The notes beneath the pieces were generated by a model. It did no database searches and had not been told where the DNA came from. It worked only from the letters and a program-made list of their open reading frames with translations. A program made the translations under genes and the position numbers. This document shows, in pieces, positions 35,143 to 46,991 of a DNA stretch of 64,000 bases (positions are counted from its first letter, which is position 1; each line of letters starts with the position of its first letter). Source of the DNA: Stentor roeselii (lineage: Eukaryota > Ciliophora > Heterotrichea > Heterotrichida > Stentoridae); NCBI GenBank assembly GCA_006503475.1, contig RSEH01000113.1:81746-145745 (forward strand). Reading direction: 5' to 3'.

Positions 35143-35750
35143 GAAAGTAAATCTTTTTACTAGTTTAAGTAGTCTTTTTTTTCTTTTTTAATATGGGAGC
35201 CTTATATTAAAAATGTCTAAATCGAAACTCAAATTTAAAAATCATCTTTTACAAATTCACTGGCTTGCTGGCACTGTAACCAAAATTTAATAAACTTAGA
35301 ATATACATTCGAAAGTAGGTTATAAAAGAATTAATATTTCAAAATTATATTTTTGCATGAATTTGGTTTAAATCCTAATATCGGTGTTTTATAATTACTT
35401 TAGCTTAAGATTATTTGATTCTGTCCTGAAAAGTCTGCATTAGAAATGTGAAATATATAAAATAATATAGAATTAACTAAAATAATAGTAATCTCTATTC
35501 ATCACAATTAGTGCAGATCTTTGAATCTCACCTTAGTAAAACATGATAAAGTGATAAATAGATTAAAACAAATTATTTGATAATATCAATTCTACCATCT
35601 CTAATTTCAACTACAAAAAATCACAAAAAAACCCTTTTCCTCTAAAATCAAAAAAATCCTGATATTCTTTACCCTCATAAAAATGAGAAAATGATCGATT
35701 AATAAATATTCTAAAAACCAAAAATAATCCTCCAAACTTCCCAAATTAAA
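35143..35750. other. Upstream flank of U2 and downstream flank of importin gene
   Basis: AT-rich. The U2 promoter must lie just right of 35142; a run of T on the plus strand (35171-35190) and TAATATAAGGCTCCCATATT (minus strand, ~35190-35210) are noticeable, but I cannot identify a known snRNA promoter element. Confidence 0.4.
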
Positions 35751-37250
35751 TCAATTAATTCTAAAATTACCACAAAAAGCATCTCCCTCATTAGCATTTT
35801 CCATAAAATCCATCAACTGCTGAGCATGATTCTGAATCCTAAGATTCCGACTAAGTACCAATTTTTGCACTTTCTCATAAAACCCCGACAAGTTCATCAA
35901 ATGAACAACTTCAAATCGATCATTGACCTTTAAACTCGAGTAAACTTTAATCAACGTTTCAATTAACTTAAAAGTCAATTCTCCTTCAATAAAATTGCTT
36001 AAAAACCCAGAAGCTTCTTTTAAAAACCCGATATTAATCAAAGCCCAGACACTTTCATGCTTTCCAAGAGAAGCGATATTAAAAACACTAATAATTGCTT
36101 CTTTTCTGATGTTTTCATCACAGTCATTGACCGATTTGATGATTTTCATGAGAATAGGATGAGCGACAATGATTGCGATTTGATTTCGAGTGCCTGCCGA
36201 TAAGTTGCTAAGAGTCCAGCAGAGATACTTCTTGATTTTCGAGTTTCCTGAAAAACTCTCGAAAAGTTTGTAAAGCTTGTCAAGGATTTCTCTATCAAAA
36301 AGTGCCTGAGTCTCTTCAACAGTCCCTGCTGAGATGTTTCCGACTGACCGTAAAGCAGGTAAAATTACTTTCGGATTAGAAGAGTCTAGTGACTTGATTA
36401 TAAAATGAAAACATTTACTTTTCACTAACTGGGTAATGTTGTTACTTTTATCAGTGATCAGAGATAACGCCCAGAGACTGTGAATAAAAATCTTTTTGTT
36501 TTTTTGCCTTAAAACTGAAGACAGGGTGTTAAGGACCCTGCTTAACAACCCTGCCTCAAGCGAGTCTTTCCCTTCTAAAACATTTCTCAAGGTCCAGATG
36601 ATCAGTTCTTGAAGACCTGGAAACTGTTCAAATATTTCCAGTAAGACTAAAACAGTCCCTTTTTTTATCATCTTTTCTCGTAACTTCAAACTGTCAACTG
36701 ACAAGTTGCTTAAACACCAAATCGCATTTTCTACAATGTTTACATCGAAGTGACCGAGAAGATTTATGCAGAAGTCGTCAATGTTCTGCAAAAGCAAATC
36801 ACTTGTTATAAACTCTGGACCTGAGGAAAGACTTTGAATGCAAAGAAGAGTCGCTTGGAACTCTTCTGAAGACTGAGGCATTGATTTTAAAGTTTCTGAT
36901 AAAGTCTTTACTAGACCTAGTTCTTTTGAAAGCTTTAGTGAAAGGCTTCGGTCCTTTTGTTTCATTTTAGAGTGAAGGAAAAGCACTGTTGTTAGGAAAA
37001 AAGAAGACTCTGGACCTTCTTGTAGAGTTTTTTTGATGTTTTGGAAAGTTTCACGTGTTGTTGGAACCGGGCTTTCGATTGAAGTGGTTTCTGAGGCTTT
37101 TTGACGCTTTTTTGTGATGAAGTCTTTTCGTTTTTGCTTGCGGAGAGAAATTGCGAAGGTTTCTGGCTGGTGGAGAGTTGAGCTGGTTGATAAGAAGTTT
37201 TGGTTGCGGGCTTGAAGTCTCTCTAGAGTGAAAAAAGCATTTAGTGCCAT
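35751..37250 (-). CDS. Importin alpha-like armadillo-repeat protein
   Basis: 499 aa. Basic N-terminal stretch (SLRKQKRKDFITKKRQKA, ~32-50) resembles an importin-beta-binding domain. Armadillo repeats follow with the importin alpha signatures: NAIWCLSNLSVDS, IIWTLRNVLEG, HSLWALSLITD, ALRSVGNISAGT, LCWTLSNLSAGTRNQ. W and N residues of the NLS groove are kept in most repeats. Known role: carries NLS cargo with importin beta. The first ~12 codons lie in a tandemly duplicated unit that extends upstream. Confidence 0.88.
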   Translation of the reverse strand: MALNAFFTLERLQARNQNFLSTSSTLHQPETFAISLRKQKRKDFITKKRQKASETTSIESPVPTTRETFQNIKKTLQEGPESSFFLTTVLFLHSKMKQKDRSLSLKLSKELGLVKTLSETLKSMPQSSEEFQATLLCIQSLSSGPEFITSDLLLQNIDDFCINLLGHFDVNIVENAIWCLSNLSVDSLKLREKMIKKGTVLVLLEIFEQFPGLQELIIWTLRNVLEGKDSLEAGLLSRVLNTLSSVLRQKNKKIFIHSLWALSLITDKSNNITQLVKSKCFHFIIKSLDSSNPKVILPALRSVGNISAGTVEETQALFDREILDKLYKLFESFSGNSKIKKYLCWTLSNLSAGTRNQIAIIVAHPILMKIIKSVNDCDENIRKEAIISVFNIASLGKHESVWALINIGFLKEASGFLSNFIEGELTFKLIETLIKVYSSLKVNDRFEVVHLMNLSGFYEKVQKLVLSRNLRIQNHAQQLMDFMENANEGDAFCGNFRIN

Positions 37251-37825
37251 ATCTTAGTATATTATTTTAGTTAGAGGGGAATTTCTTCGAATATGCAAAG
37301 GGAAATGATGAATGAACTTTGATTTAGAATCTGATTAAGTCTCTTTAGAGTGAAAAAAACATTTAGTGCTGTATCTTAGGATATTATTTTAGTTAGAGGG
37401 GAATTTCTTCAAATATGCTAAGAAAAATGATGAATGAACTTTTATTAAGAATCTGATTAAGTCTCTTTGAGTGAAAAAAACATTTAGTGATATAAATTAG
37501 TATATAATGTGACTTGAGAGGGAATTTCTTCAAATATGTAAAATAAATTTATGAATTAACTTTGATTAACAATGTAATTTAACTCTCTTTAGAGTGAAAA
37601 AACATTTAGTGCCATATCTTAGTATATTATGTGACTTGAGAGGGAATTTCTTCAAATATGCAAAGTAAGTGATGAATGAACTTTGAATAACAATGTAATT
37701 AATTCTCTTTAGAGTGAAAAAAAACATTTAGTGCTATATCTTAGTATATAATATGACTTAGAGGGGAATTTCTTCAAATATCTAAACTAAAATGATAAAT
37801 GAATTTTGATTTCCCATCTAATTAA
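37216..37825. repeat. About five tandem 122-bp copies of the importin gene 5' end
   Basis: The marker agtctct(c/t)t recurs at 37216, 37338, 37460, near 37582 and near 37702, with period 120-122 bp. The first unit contains the real ATG and first ~12 codons of the importin alpha gene plus its flank; later units keep recognisable copies of that start (e.g. GCCAT near 37612), but with frame-breaking changes. Confidence 0.88.
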
Positions 37826-38135
37826 ATCACTCCAGCTGTACTTCAAAATTTTCTATAAAAAATCCATGAATCTTATAACTTAATATCTTTCATATCCTTT
37901 CCAATTCAAATCAACAACCAACTCATAAATTCTCATCCTTCTCCAAAACACCCAGCTAAAAAACCTGCTAAAAACTCCCAAAACCCTAAAAAAAACCATT
38001 CCTTAAATCACCCGTTAAAACCTGCTAAAATCCCAAAACTTAAAACCAATAAATCCCAAATTCTCTTCCCAATCTTTTCCAAAAATCAAAAAAATTCCAT
38101 CCACATTTACCTTCCATTTGAATTCAAACAAATAA
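37826..38135. other. C/A-rich leader of the coiled-coil gene
   Basis: The plus strand is C- and A-rich and nearly G-free for about 250 bases up to the ATG at 38136. No ORF. Confidence 0.5.
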
Positions 38136-41100
38136 ATGATCGGTTCTCCAACAGTAAGAGACCTGAAGCAAGAAAAGCCACTGAACTTGAAGATCACTCC
38201 AAAACAGACGGTAACCCGCATTCAGAGAATCAGCGAGTTGAAACTCGACCTGGACTCCCCGTCGAAGTTGTCAACAGACCGAAAATCTTCACTAAAGTCT
38301 GTTTTGACCCCTACTCCACAGTCCAGACGTTCAGATGTGAACCCTATTCTTTCACCTTCGGCAAAACTCATAAGTTTACCGACAAAAATTGAAAATTTGT
38401 TAACACAGTCCAAATTTGACATCGAAGAAATTTATTACTCGTCAGAAGGACTTTGGGCTTTCAAAAAGAAAATTTCTGAATGTTTTGATCAACTTCGAAA
38501 AGCACTTCTTGAAGAAATTCAGATAAAAGTTGTCAAGGGAAGAAATTTTAATGATAAGTTTCAGGCCACTACTCCGGAAGTCAAGAATGTTATTAAGGAT
38601 TTGAGTAGGTCGAAAGGGATCGTTTGTAGTTTGAGCAGGGATCTTGAAAAAAAGTTACCGGTTATTGGAGAGTATGAAAAAAAAATTAGGGAAATGAGTG
38701 ATGACCTAGAGCTAGAAAAGACCAAAAACACAGAACTAAGTTTCAAACTCTCTAAAATAGAAATCGAAAGAGACGCACTAATGAACACGAACACAAGCAT
38801 CCTAAACTCTCTTCGAAACAGTCGAAACGAGTCAAAAGAAATCCTAGAAATTCTCGACCATTCTCCACTATCCTCTCCAAAGCAATCAGCATTCAGCAAA
38901 AAGCATTTAAGTTTTTTTTCCTCAAAAAGCGACCAAGACGAGAGCGTAGTGATTCTTTCATCTCTTTCCAAAGAAAACGAGGAACTAAAAAGAAACTTAG
39001 AGTTAATAATCCACAACTACGACACCCTATGCACTAAAATGAAAATCCAAAGAGAAGACTTCCAAAGATACCGTGACCAAATGGAAGAAAACAAGTTTTT
39101 TCACGAGGTTAAAGTAAAAGACTTGTTTTTCGACCTCTACCTGAAAATCTTTCCAGAAGAAGAAAATAAACTTCGAATAAATTCACAGTTTTCAAGTCAT
39201 CCACAGACTTTCTTCAGTGAAGTTCTAGGAAAATATGAGAAACTCAAGGAAAATCGAGAAATTCAAGACTTTTTACTAGAAAAGTCTCAGGAAGAGAACA
39301 AAAATCTTTTATCGAAAATCGCTGGTGACAAGGAATTTAACTTTAAACTTGAAAAGGAAATTAAGTCGCAGGTTTCAAATGAACTTGCCCTGGCAAAATG
39401 TGAAATTGTCAGACAAAAGGAAAAAAAAAGGAATTTTAAGCAGAAGTTAAATGAAACAGTTAACAACTTTCAAGTAAAGTACTTGGAAAATCAAAGTTTA
39501 TCTGAAGAAATTCAAATGATTCAGTCTCAAGAATCTCGAATTCATGAAGAATTTCAAAATAAAAATCGTGAAATTGAAGAGATTTCCAAAGAAAACGACT
39601 TGAAATTCTCCCAGATTCAAGAACTTAAAAGAATGTTAAAAGAAAAAGACCAGGAAATGCAAGAACTACGAATAAGTCTCTCAAAAATCAATAAATTTGA
39701 AATAGAGAAAGAAAAAGAGTTCCTAGCCTCGAAGCACTTGATTGAAAACCTACAGAATCAGCTAAGTTCAACAAAAAAGCTTCTTGAAGGCCAGGAGGTA
39801 AAAATTCAAGCTTTAGAATACAACCTGAAGCTAAAAGACGCTGAAATCAAAGGAGTTGAAAGTAAACTCGCCCTTCAAGTCAGCATCAACGAGCGGCTTA
39901 AAGAATCTTCTCAATCCTCAAAACTAGAAATAATAAAAAAGTACCAAGAAAAACTCGAAGAAAAAGAAAAAATCTTCCAAGAGACCCAAGAGTTAAACGA
40001 AAGTCTCGCGAAACGTCTTGAAAACTACTCGAAAACCATTCAAAACTACGAGCAAAAAACTCGTGACTCTGAAAATTCACAGGTTTTAAGAAAAGAAATA
40101 AATGATTCCAAGATGATGATGCAAACACTTATCACCCGATTATCCGCTAGGACCGGGGAAAGCTTTTTAGATCCTTTAGGCACACTTAAAGACTGTATTC
40201 GAATTATTGACTCTTTAAGCATCATTCTTATCAACAACCTCGACTCTGCTAACACCCAAGTCAAATTAGCAAATGCGGAAAGTTTAAAGATGCAAGAAGA
40301 TATTCACAAGTACCAACTCACTGTTCAAGAACTTTCATTAAAATCAGCGAGTTTTGAAACTTCTCTTAAATCTGCTGAAACTGACAAGTTTTTCTTAAAG
40401 GAAAAATGTAGTACTCGTAAAAATTCCTTGATTTCTGTTGAAGGGCAACTTAAGGATAAGGAAATGATTCATTTGCAAACTTTGCAGAATTTAAAAGAAA
40501 AGTTTTCGGTGAAAAAGGAAAAGTTGAAGGAAAGGATTAGAAGTAAAGAAAATGAAATTATTGAGTTGAAGAAAAGAAATGAAGAGGGTGTTAAAAGTGA
40601 AACTCTTTTGTTGATTCAAGAAAGAGAAAAAAATTTGAAAGTTGCTTTGGATGAGGCTTGTTTTAAGGTTAATGGTTTGAATGAGGAATTGTTAAAGGCT
40701 AGGAAAATTAAGGAGGATGATGAGAAATTGATTTATAAGCAGAATAAGTCGATTATTAAATTAGAAGCAATTAGGGATGAACTGATGAAAAGTGAAGCTA
40801 ATTTGAAAATGGAAAAAGATATGGTTTTGAAGGAAAGTAATGAAAAAATCAGAGGATTGCAGGAAAGTTTGAACTTGGTGCAGCTTAAAAAACAGGAAGA
40901 GGATGAAGATAGTTTAAAGGAAGATAGTGATGAGTATGGCGAAGAACATGTTTCGAAGTTGTTTAAACAGATACAGGAAAAAGAAGCTATCATCAAAAAA
41001 GCTAATAAAAGGATCATGGAACTTCAATGGGCTCATCGTGATGTTATTGATCAGTGCAAAGAAAATGAAGAAAAATACTTGGCGCAATTAGAAATTCAGG

Positions 41101-42380
41101 AAAAAATGACTGAAGAGAATGATAGGCTTAATACTGTAATAAACTCCCTAAACGAAAAAATCACAGATCACCAAAAAACCGAAGAAGACCAACGAGAAAA
41201 ACTAAAACAATTCCGAGAATCCGAATCATCCTTCAAAAAATTAGAAATTCAATACAAAGACACAATCGAGGAGCTAAAAATAAAATGTTTAAACTTCGAA
41301 GACGAGTAACAAAAACATAGGATTTCCGGTCTCCAAAGCGAAAACAACGAATACCAACAAATCTTAAAAAACTACGCCGACGAAAACTCAAACCTTGCCG
41401 TTACAAACAGGACCCAAGCAGATCAACTAAAGCGACAAAGAGAAGAAATCGAAGACCAAATCCGTGAAAAACAACATTTTTCATCATCAATCTCAAAACT
41501 TAAACAAGAACTCATCAGCAAAGAAACCCTTTTCGACGTTGAACGAGAAAACTTCGATAAGTTAAGAGAAGTCCTTGAAAAGGAAAAAAATAATTTAGAA
41601 CTTCTCGTCAATCGTCTTCAGGGACAACATGAAAATGACGACGAACAAATAAAAATTTTAAATGAAGAAATGAAAAAACTTGGAGAACGTCGAAATAGTT
41701 TAAGACAAACTTCTGAATCACTTGAAAAAGTTGAAGGTATTGAAAAGCTTCATGATCAGTTACATGAAAAAACTCAGGATTTACTTGAAGCACAAGAAAT
41801 GTGCAGTGATTTGCAGAAGGAAATCGATGATCTTCAGAATGACTTTTCAATAAAAGAACTTACTTTAAATGAAAGTATTTTGAAAGCAAGTCAAGAAGTT
41901 TTGAGTCTTAAAAACCAGGTAAAGGTTTTAAAGAAAGAGAAGAAAAGACTTGAGGGGTTGATGGAGGATATGAAAAAGTCTCTTGATAGTGTAAAATCGG
42001 AAGCTTATGACAGGAACACCCAGATTCAGAAGTTGGAACAAGAGAAAAAATTGATGAATGACTATATGAAAGAAAAACTTAATGGAGAAGAACTTGATAG
42101 TCTCTTGAAAGTCAAACAAAAAATCACTGACTTGATTGAAGAAAATAGAGTATTGCAAGAACAACTTACTTCAACCAGGTCGAATTATGAAGAAATCGTG
42201 GAAAGTCTTAAACACGAGTTAGGAATGCTTAACAAGTACAAGTCGAGCAGCAATAAGTCTATGTGGACTCATGTAGATCAGCTGAATAGACAAATTGAAG
42301 AAAAATCACGAATGTAAGTTTTAGGTAGGGTTATGAACTTAGAATCCCAGCTCTCGAGAAAGAGCAGTAAGGAAGACTAG
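38136..42380 (+). CDS. Large coiled-coil protein (three exons)
   Basis: Exons 38136..41305, 41321..42313 and 42329..42380 give 1404 aa. After a ~100-residue basic, Ser/Pro-rich start, almost the entire chain from ~120 on is heptad-repeat coiled coil (for example LEKEIKSQVSNELALAKCEI, LEEKEKIFQETQELNESLAKRL). No head domain seen. Length and pattern suit a filamentous scaffold such as a basal body, centrin-fibre or golgin-type protein; orthology cannot be set by eye. The two 15-nt introns fall near the end, and each contains an in-frame stop if retained. Confidence 0.85.
41306..41320 (+). other. 15-nt intron 1 of the large coiled-coil gene
   Basis: gtaacaaaaacatag, GT-AG, A at position 10. Removal keeps an unbroken coiled-coil frame across ~330 further codons. 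Confidence 0.93.
42314..42328 (+). other. 15-nt intron 2 of the large coiled-coil gene
   Basis: gtaagttttaggtag, GT-AG, A at position 10. Removal adds 17 codons before TAG; without it the protein would simply end at TAA, so support is weaker. Confidence 0.7.
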
Positions 42381-42405
42381 GTAATTAATTTTATTCTATT
42401 ATGAT

Positions 42406-43095
42406 TCACAACTTATTCGACCCTTCATTCGAAACCATATACATCGTGATCGGTTCTGACTTGGAGTTCAAAATAATCTGATACTTCTCAGCTTCATTCG
42501 AAAACAAGTCAGGATCCGGTACTTCTAAAATACTTCCTAAAGGTGCCCTAATCGCCAAAAGTATTTCATTCTGATTATCAGTAAGACTCGGCAAACTATT
42601 AATATCTTCTTGTGTAATAAAAGCAAGATTAGCATATTCCGGTTCTTTAATAAGTTGATTGAGACTATCTTGCAATTTCTGAGTCCATGCATCAATAACT
42701 TCTTCTTCATCTTTCAATTCTTTCATTTCACGTTCATAGTTTTTTATCTCTTGTGAATAATCTTCACTTGTTTTCGACCCGATCCATCTGATGCGATTTT
42801 TGTGTTTTTTTTCGATAAGGCCGATGCCTTCAAGAACGTTTGTAATGTCGTAAATTCGACGCTTTTGAACTTGCAAGGTTCGCGTCGCATCATTTATTTC
42901 GATGCATTTGTTTGGAGCACTTTGGATCAGTGATACAAATTTTTTTGTAAGGACTCCAAGTGAACTGTCTGGATGGTAAATCGAGTACTTCTTTGATGAA
43001 CCGTGACTTTTGTGCTCTGATGATGGGCTGTAAAGCTCTTCGTCTGTTGTAAAGTCGATGTCGAAGCGCTTTTTTCGAATTCGAGTTAAATTCAT
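42406..43095 (-). CDS. E2F-family transcription factor
   Basis: 229 aa. Winged-helix E2F domain at ~45-110: [18 protein letters not shown], then [22 protein letters not shown], the DNA-contact RRxYD and NRIRWIG. A coiled-coil dimerisation helix ([18 protein letters not shown]) and a marked-box-like segment follow ([18 protein letters not shown]). This is E2F rather than DP. Known role: S-phase gene control as an E2F/DP dimer; a Rb-binding motif is not evident at the C-terminus. It converges with the coiled-coil gene, stops 25 bp apart. Confidence 0.93.
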   Translation of the reverse strand: MNLTRIRKKRFDIDFTTDEELYSPSSEHKSHGSSKKYSIYHPDSSLGVLTKKFVSLIQSAPNKCIEINDATRTLQVQKRRIYDITNVLEGIGLIEKKHKNRIRWIGSKTSEDYSQEIKNYEREMKELKDEEEVIDAWTQKLQDSLNQLIKEPEYANLAFITQEDINSLPSLTDNQNEILLAIRAPLGSILEVPDPDLFSNEAEKYQIILNSKSEPITMYMVSNEGSNKL

Positions 43096-43585
43096 TTTAT
43101 TATTCCCGGGTTGTTTTCAGAAAATGGAAATTTTTTAGGGTTTTTTTTGAAAATTTTGGAATATTGGGATTTTTTAGGGATTTTTTAGGGGGTTGAGAAG
43201 GGTTTAGAATTTTTAGAGATTTGGTGAAAGAGTTTTGGGAAATTGAGGTTTTTTTGATATGAAGGTTAAGAATTAATTTAAAATTTGAGAAAATTCAGAT
43301 TTTTTAGAGTTTTTTGGATAAAGTTTGATTTGTACCACCTATTCTGTAAAATTTCACTTTAAGTGCCTGTTAATAACTTACTGAAGATAAAACCAAAAAT
43401 AATTAAAATTTGATCTAATTAAAATATCTTATTTCAAACATCTTCAATTAGGTCCTCCACATATTTCAATAAAACATTTTCCACCCAAAAGTTAATCCAA
43501 AACTTCCAAACTTCCTAACTTCCTTCCCTAAAATTTTTTATCTAATCAAACATCCTCTGAACCGAGCGATTATTAATCCTTTAAA
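43096..43585. other. Spacer, no gene seen
   Basis: Plus strand is G/T-rich up to ~43320, then AT-rich with a C/A-rich portion from ~43450. No ORF or repeat supported. Confidence 0.5.
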
Positions 43586-44272
43586 CTAAGAACTCAAATC
43601 AGTAGCAGTCACAGTGAAATCAATCATTTTTACCTGCTGATTCACAGGAATATCAATATTTTTTTTTAGATCCTTACTAGAATACCCTTGAACATCGTTC
43701 ATTTCAGTGGCCTGGATAACAGTTGTATCCAAATTTATCACATCAGGTCTAACAGCGACTCCAGGAACGACTTGGACTCCATCATTGACGCCTCTGACCA
43801 AATTTCCACTTCGAGCCAATCTCCTGATTTTTCGAATGAAAAAAAGGAAAAAAACTTCGAAAAGAAGACCTAAAGCCACAAAGATCAAATCAATAAAGAT
43901 TGTTTTGAGAGTGATTCGCTGAGAAAGGCAGTAGACAAGAATTGAAATGAACTCGAAAGTCCAAATCAAAGAAGAGGAAATTTTGTATATGAAATATTTG
44001 TTTGTAGGAGAAAAAATTGATGTTGTTTTTTCGAATTGCAGGTAAAGACTTAAGCTGAAATAAGCTGATGGAATGAAAAGAATTAGGTCTTTTTATAGCT
44101 TACTGATTAGGTAGTGGTAGAATAAAATATCTAGGATTCTGTGGAATATGTAAAAAAGACTCAGGGATAACAGAACGAATATTCGGATTGATTCGTAAAT
44201 GAGCATTAGTTTTAACACTGGCAAAACATTGAGGCTGATTGGAAAGTACCAGAAGGAGCTAAGAATTCTCAT
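43586..44272 (-). CDS. Four-span membrane protein (two exons)
   Basis: Exons complement(44104..44272) and complement(43586..44088) give 223 aa. Hydrophobic helices lie at about 7-30 (FPISLNVLPVLKLMLIYESI), 31-52 (FVLLSLSLFYIFHRILDILF), 59-75 and 100-140 in one or two spans, followed by a basic stretch and a cytosolic tail (about 150-223) that ends FTVTATDLSS. No family recognised. The intron falls between helices 2 and 3; without it only the C-terminal 127 aa would be seen. Start context CCATAAATATG. Confidence 0.7.
44089..44103 (-). other. 15-nt intron in the four-span membrane protein gene
   Basis: On the minus strand gtaagctataaaaag, GT-AG, A at position 10. It joins two membrane-protein exons in frame and is followed upstream by a proper ATG. 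Confidence 0.88.
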
Positions 44273-44566
44273 ATTTATGGTTGCTTTGATGAAATGTTAA
44301 CAACTACAAATTTTTCAAACTAGTAAAAAAGTTAAGATTTAAATAATTTCCTAAAAACAACTCCAACAATTCAAATAATTCATTTTCTTTATTCTAAACA
44401 AAGAATTCGAAATAAAAATTTTTTAAATCCTTTCACTAAATCGCGTAAAACTTATTCAAACCCTCAAAATACCAAACAATAAAAAAAATCCTAAATTCTC
44501 TGACTTAAAGCTAAAAAGCCCATACCCACAATCCAAACAACAGTAATTTCAAAAAAATTTAAAAAA

Positions 44567-45967
44567 ATGGACCCAAAACGTGTGGTTTGCTTAGGAGCAG
44601 GTTTCGTAGGAGGTCCAACAATGGCAGTCTTCGCTTCAAAGCACCCCGAAATCCAATTCACAGTTCTCGACCTTGACTCGTCAAAAGTCGATAGTTGGAA
44701 TTCGAGTTCTCTTCCAATATACGAGCCGAACTTACTCGAGATAATCCAAACAACACGAGGCCAAAACCTTCATTTTTCAACAAACATCTCCGAAGAGGTC
44801 CTTCAAAGCGACATGATCTTTATTTCAGTTCCGACGCCGACGAAGACTCAAGGTCTTGGTGCAGGAAAAGCTTGTGATTTGAGTTATTTTGAATCGGCAG
44901 TTCGAATGATCGCTTCAACATTATCATCATTCAAAGGAACCAAGACAATAGTCGAGAAATCAACAGTCCCAGTCAGAACAGCAGAGCTGGTAAAAGAAAT
45001 TTTAACTTATAACTGCAAAGAACTAGATTTTTCAGTCATTTCAAATCCAGAGTTCTTAGCTGAAGGGACCGCAGTGAATGACCTGCTCTTTCCCAGCAGG
45101 GTGTTAATCGGCGGCGAGTCACAAGCAGCAGTGCAGTCTTTAGCAAGTCTTTACGCAAAGTGGGTCCCTTTAGACAAAATCATCACCACAAGTCTCTGGT
45201 CTTCAGAACTTTCAAAGCTCTGTTCAAATGCGATGCTGGCTCAACGTGTGAGCAGCATAAACAGCATCAGCGCGATTTGTGAAAAAGTAGGAGCTGATGT
45301 TGATGAAGTCTCTAAAGTCCTTTCAAAAGATGATAGAATCGGGGCAAAATTCTTGCAAACTAGCATCGGATTTGGAGGGTCTTGCTTTAAAAAAGATGTT
45401 TTTTGTCTTGTTTATATTTGTGAGACTTTTGGACTTTTTGAAGTTGCGGAGTATTGGAAACAGGTTATTGTTATGAACCAGTTTCAAAGGAATAGGTTTT
45501 CAAGGATTATCACTAGAATGGTCGTCAGTTTAAGAGATAAAATGTTTGCGGTTTTTGGATTTGCGTATAAGAAAAATACGAGTGATACTCGAGATAGCGC
45601 CGCTGCTTATGTTTGTCATTCTTTGATAGTTGAAGGAGCTGTTTTGAATGTTTTTGACCCGAAAGTTGCGAGAGTTCAGATGGTTAATGAAATGAACTCG
45701 CAGGGATTTCTTGAGGGAATTGATGCTGAGAAAAAAATGGTCAGCTTTGCAGATCCTTATGAAGCTGTTAAAGGATGTTGTGCTATTGTTGTTTTAACTG
45801 AATGGGATTTGTTTAGAGGTCTGGATTTTGAGATTATGTTTAATAGTATGACCAAACCTGCTTTTGTTTTTGATGGAAGGAATTTACTGGATCATAGTAA
45901 TTTGAAGAAAATTGGGTTTAAAGTTGTGGCTATTGGGAAAAGTGAATTTTGCATGCAGGTTAGTTAA
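44567..45967 (+). CDS. UGDH: UDP-glucose 6-dehydrogenase
   Basis: 466 aa, the eukaryotic length. N-terminal VVCLGAGFVGGPTMAVFA (Rossmann, GAGxVG), FISVPTPTKTQG, VEKSTVPVRTA, NPEFLAEGTA, and the catalytic GFGGSCFKKDV with its Cys nucleophile near 277, followed by GFAYKKNTSDTRDSAA and VLTEWDLF. Reaction: UDP-glucose + 2 NAD+ to UDP-glucuronate. It supplies glucuronate/xylose donors for glycoconjugates. All key residues (Lys220 region, Asp280 region) appear intact. Start context TTTAAAAAAATG. Composition flips from C-rich to G-rich inside this ORF. Confidence 0.97.
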   Translation: MDPKRVVCLGAGFVGGPTMAVFASKHPEIQFTVLDLDSSKVDSWNSSSLPIYEPNLLEIIQTTRGQNLHFSTNISEEVLQSDMIFISVPTPTKTQGLGAGKACDLSYFESAVRMIASTLSSFKGTKTIVEKSTVPVRTAELVKEILTYNCKELDFSVISNPEFLAEGTAVNDLLFPSRVLIGGESQAAVQSLASLYAKWVPLDKIITTSLWSSELSKLCSNAMLAQRVSSINSISAICEKVGADVDEVSKVLSKDDRIGAKFLQTSIGFGGSCFKKDVFCLVYICETFGLFEVAEYWKQVIVMNQFQRNRFSRIITRMVVSLRDKMFAVFGFAYKKNTSDTRDSAAAYVCHSLIVEGAVLNVFDPKVARVQMVNEMNSQGFLEGIDAEKKMVSFADPYEAVKGCCAIVVLTEWDLFRGLDFEIMFNSMTKPAFVFDGRNLLDHSNLKKIGFKVVAIGKSEFCMQVS

Positions 45968-46991
45968 TTATGGGTTTTGGAGGATTTTGGATAATTTTAG
46001 ATTTTGATAGGTTTCAAAGGAAGAATTTCTTTGAGGGTGTCAGTTTGAGTGAATTTTCAAGATTTTATGTTCAAATCATCTTAGGATAAATATTAGTTTC
46101 ATGTTAATAATGACAAGCCATTCCGTGCAAAGCTCTAACTTATCATGTGAATAATTTCTGAAATTTAGAATTAGTCATTAGTTAATCCTCTCTTGTTTAA
46201 TAGTAAAATGTTTATATATTTATAAAAGATTTTTTAAATCTTTTATTAAGATTATAAGTCAACAAAAACAAAGACATGAATATTATCTAAATTTAACCAT
46301 TTGATTATTAATAGGATATCAATTTTTATCTTAAAATAAAAGTGACAAAGGTAAGAATAATTTTCATATTTTATATTCCTGCATTATAACCAGATTAATT
46401 TCCCAGGAGTACAAATCAAGATCTTACTTTTAGGTCATGTATGTTAATCAAATGCTTTAAAACCTAATAGACCACCAAGATTTCATTAAACCTTGAGTAC
46501 CCCTTGAAGATACTGTCATAGCAACATATCAGTGCCTTGACCAATAATAAGCATGTGAGTTAGTCTCTTTTCTTGTTAAAGTCAGTCAATCTTCAAATCT
46601 CCTTCACGTTTTTGTCTTTATTTAAAAAAATCTCATTTGTCAACTTGACTTCAATTTAGTATCTAGTTTTAGTAGTCAAACAAATATTTATCATATATAC
46701 AAACTTCTAATAGACAAAAATCTAAAATATAAACGAATAATTACTTGTGATGATTCTTTATCTAAAATTTTTCTAAATAGTTCACTTTAGGTATTGTATG
46801 ACTGCATGATTTAGAATTTCTCTTCAGAATTTCCATTTACACTAATAAAAAGTTCTAAAATTCAAACAAATTTTACATTTTTCCAAATAACTTCTAGAAA
46901 TATATTAATAAATATGAAAAATTCGCATCAGACTATCTTTCCAATGTCTCTATAATCAATCCTAATCCCAAATTCAATCTATTATATAAAT
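45968..46991. other. 1-kb spacer, no gene seen
   Basis: G-rich for the first ~100 bases after UGDH, then uniformly AT-rich. No ORF, tRNA or repeat array recognised. Confidence 0.45.
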
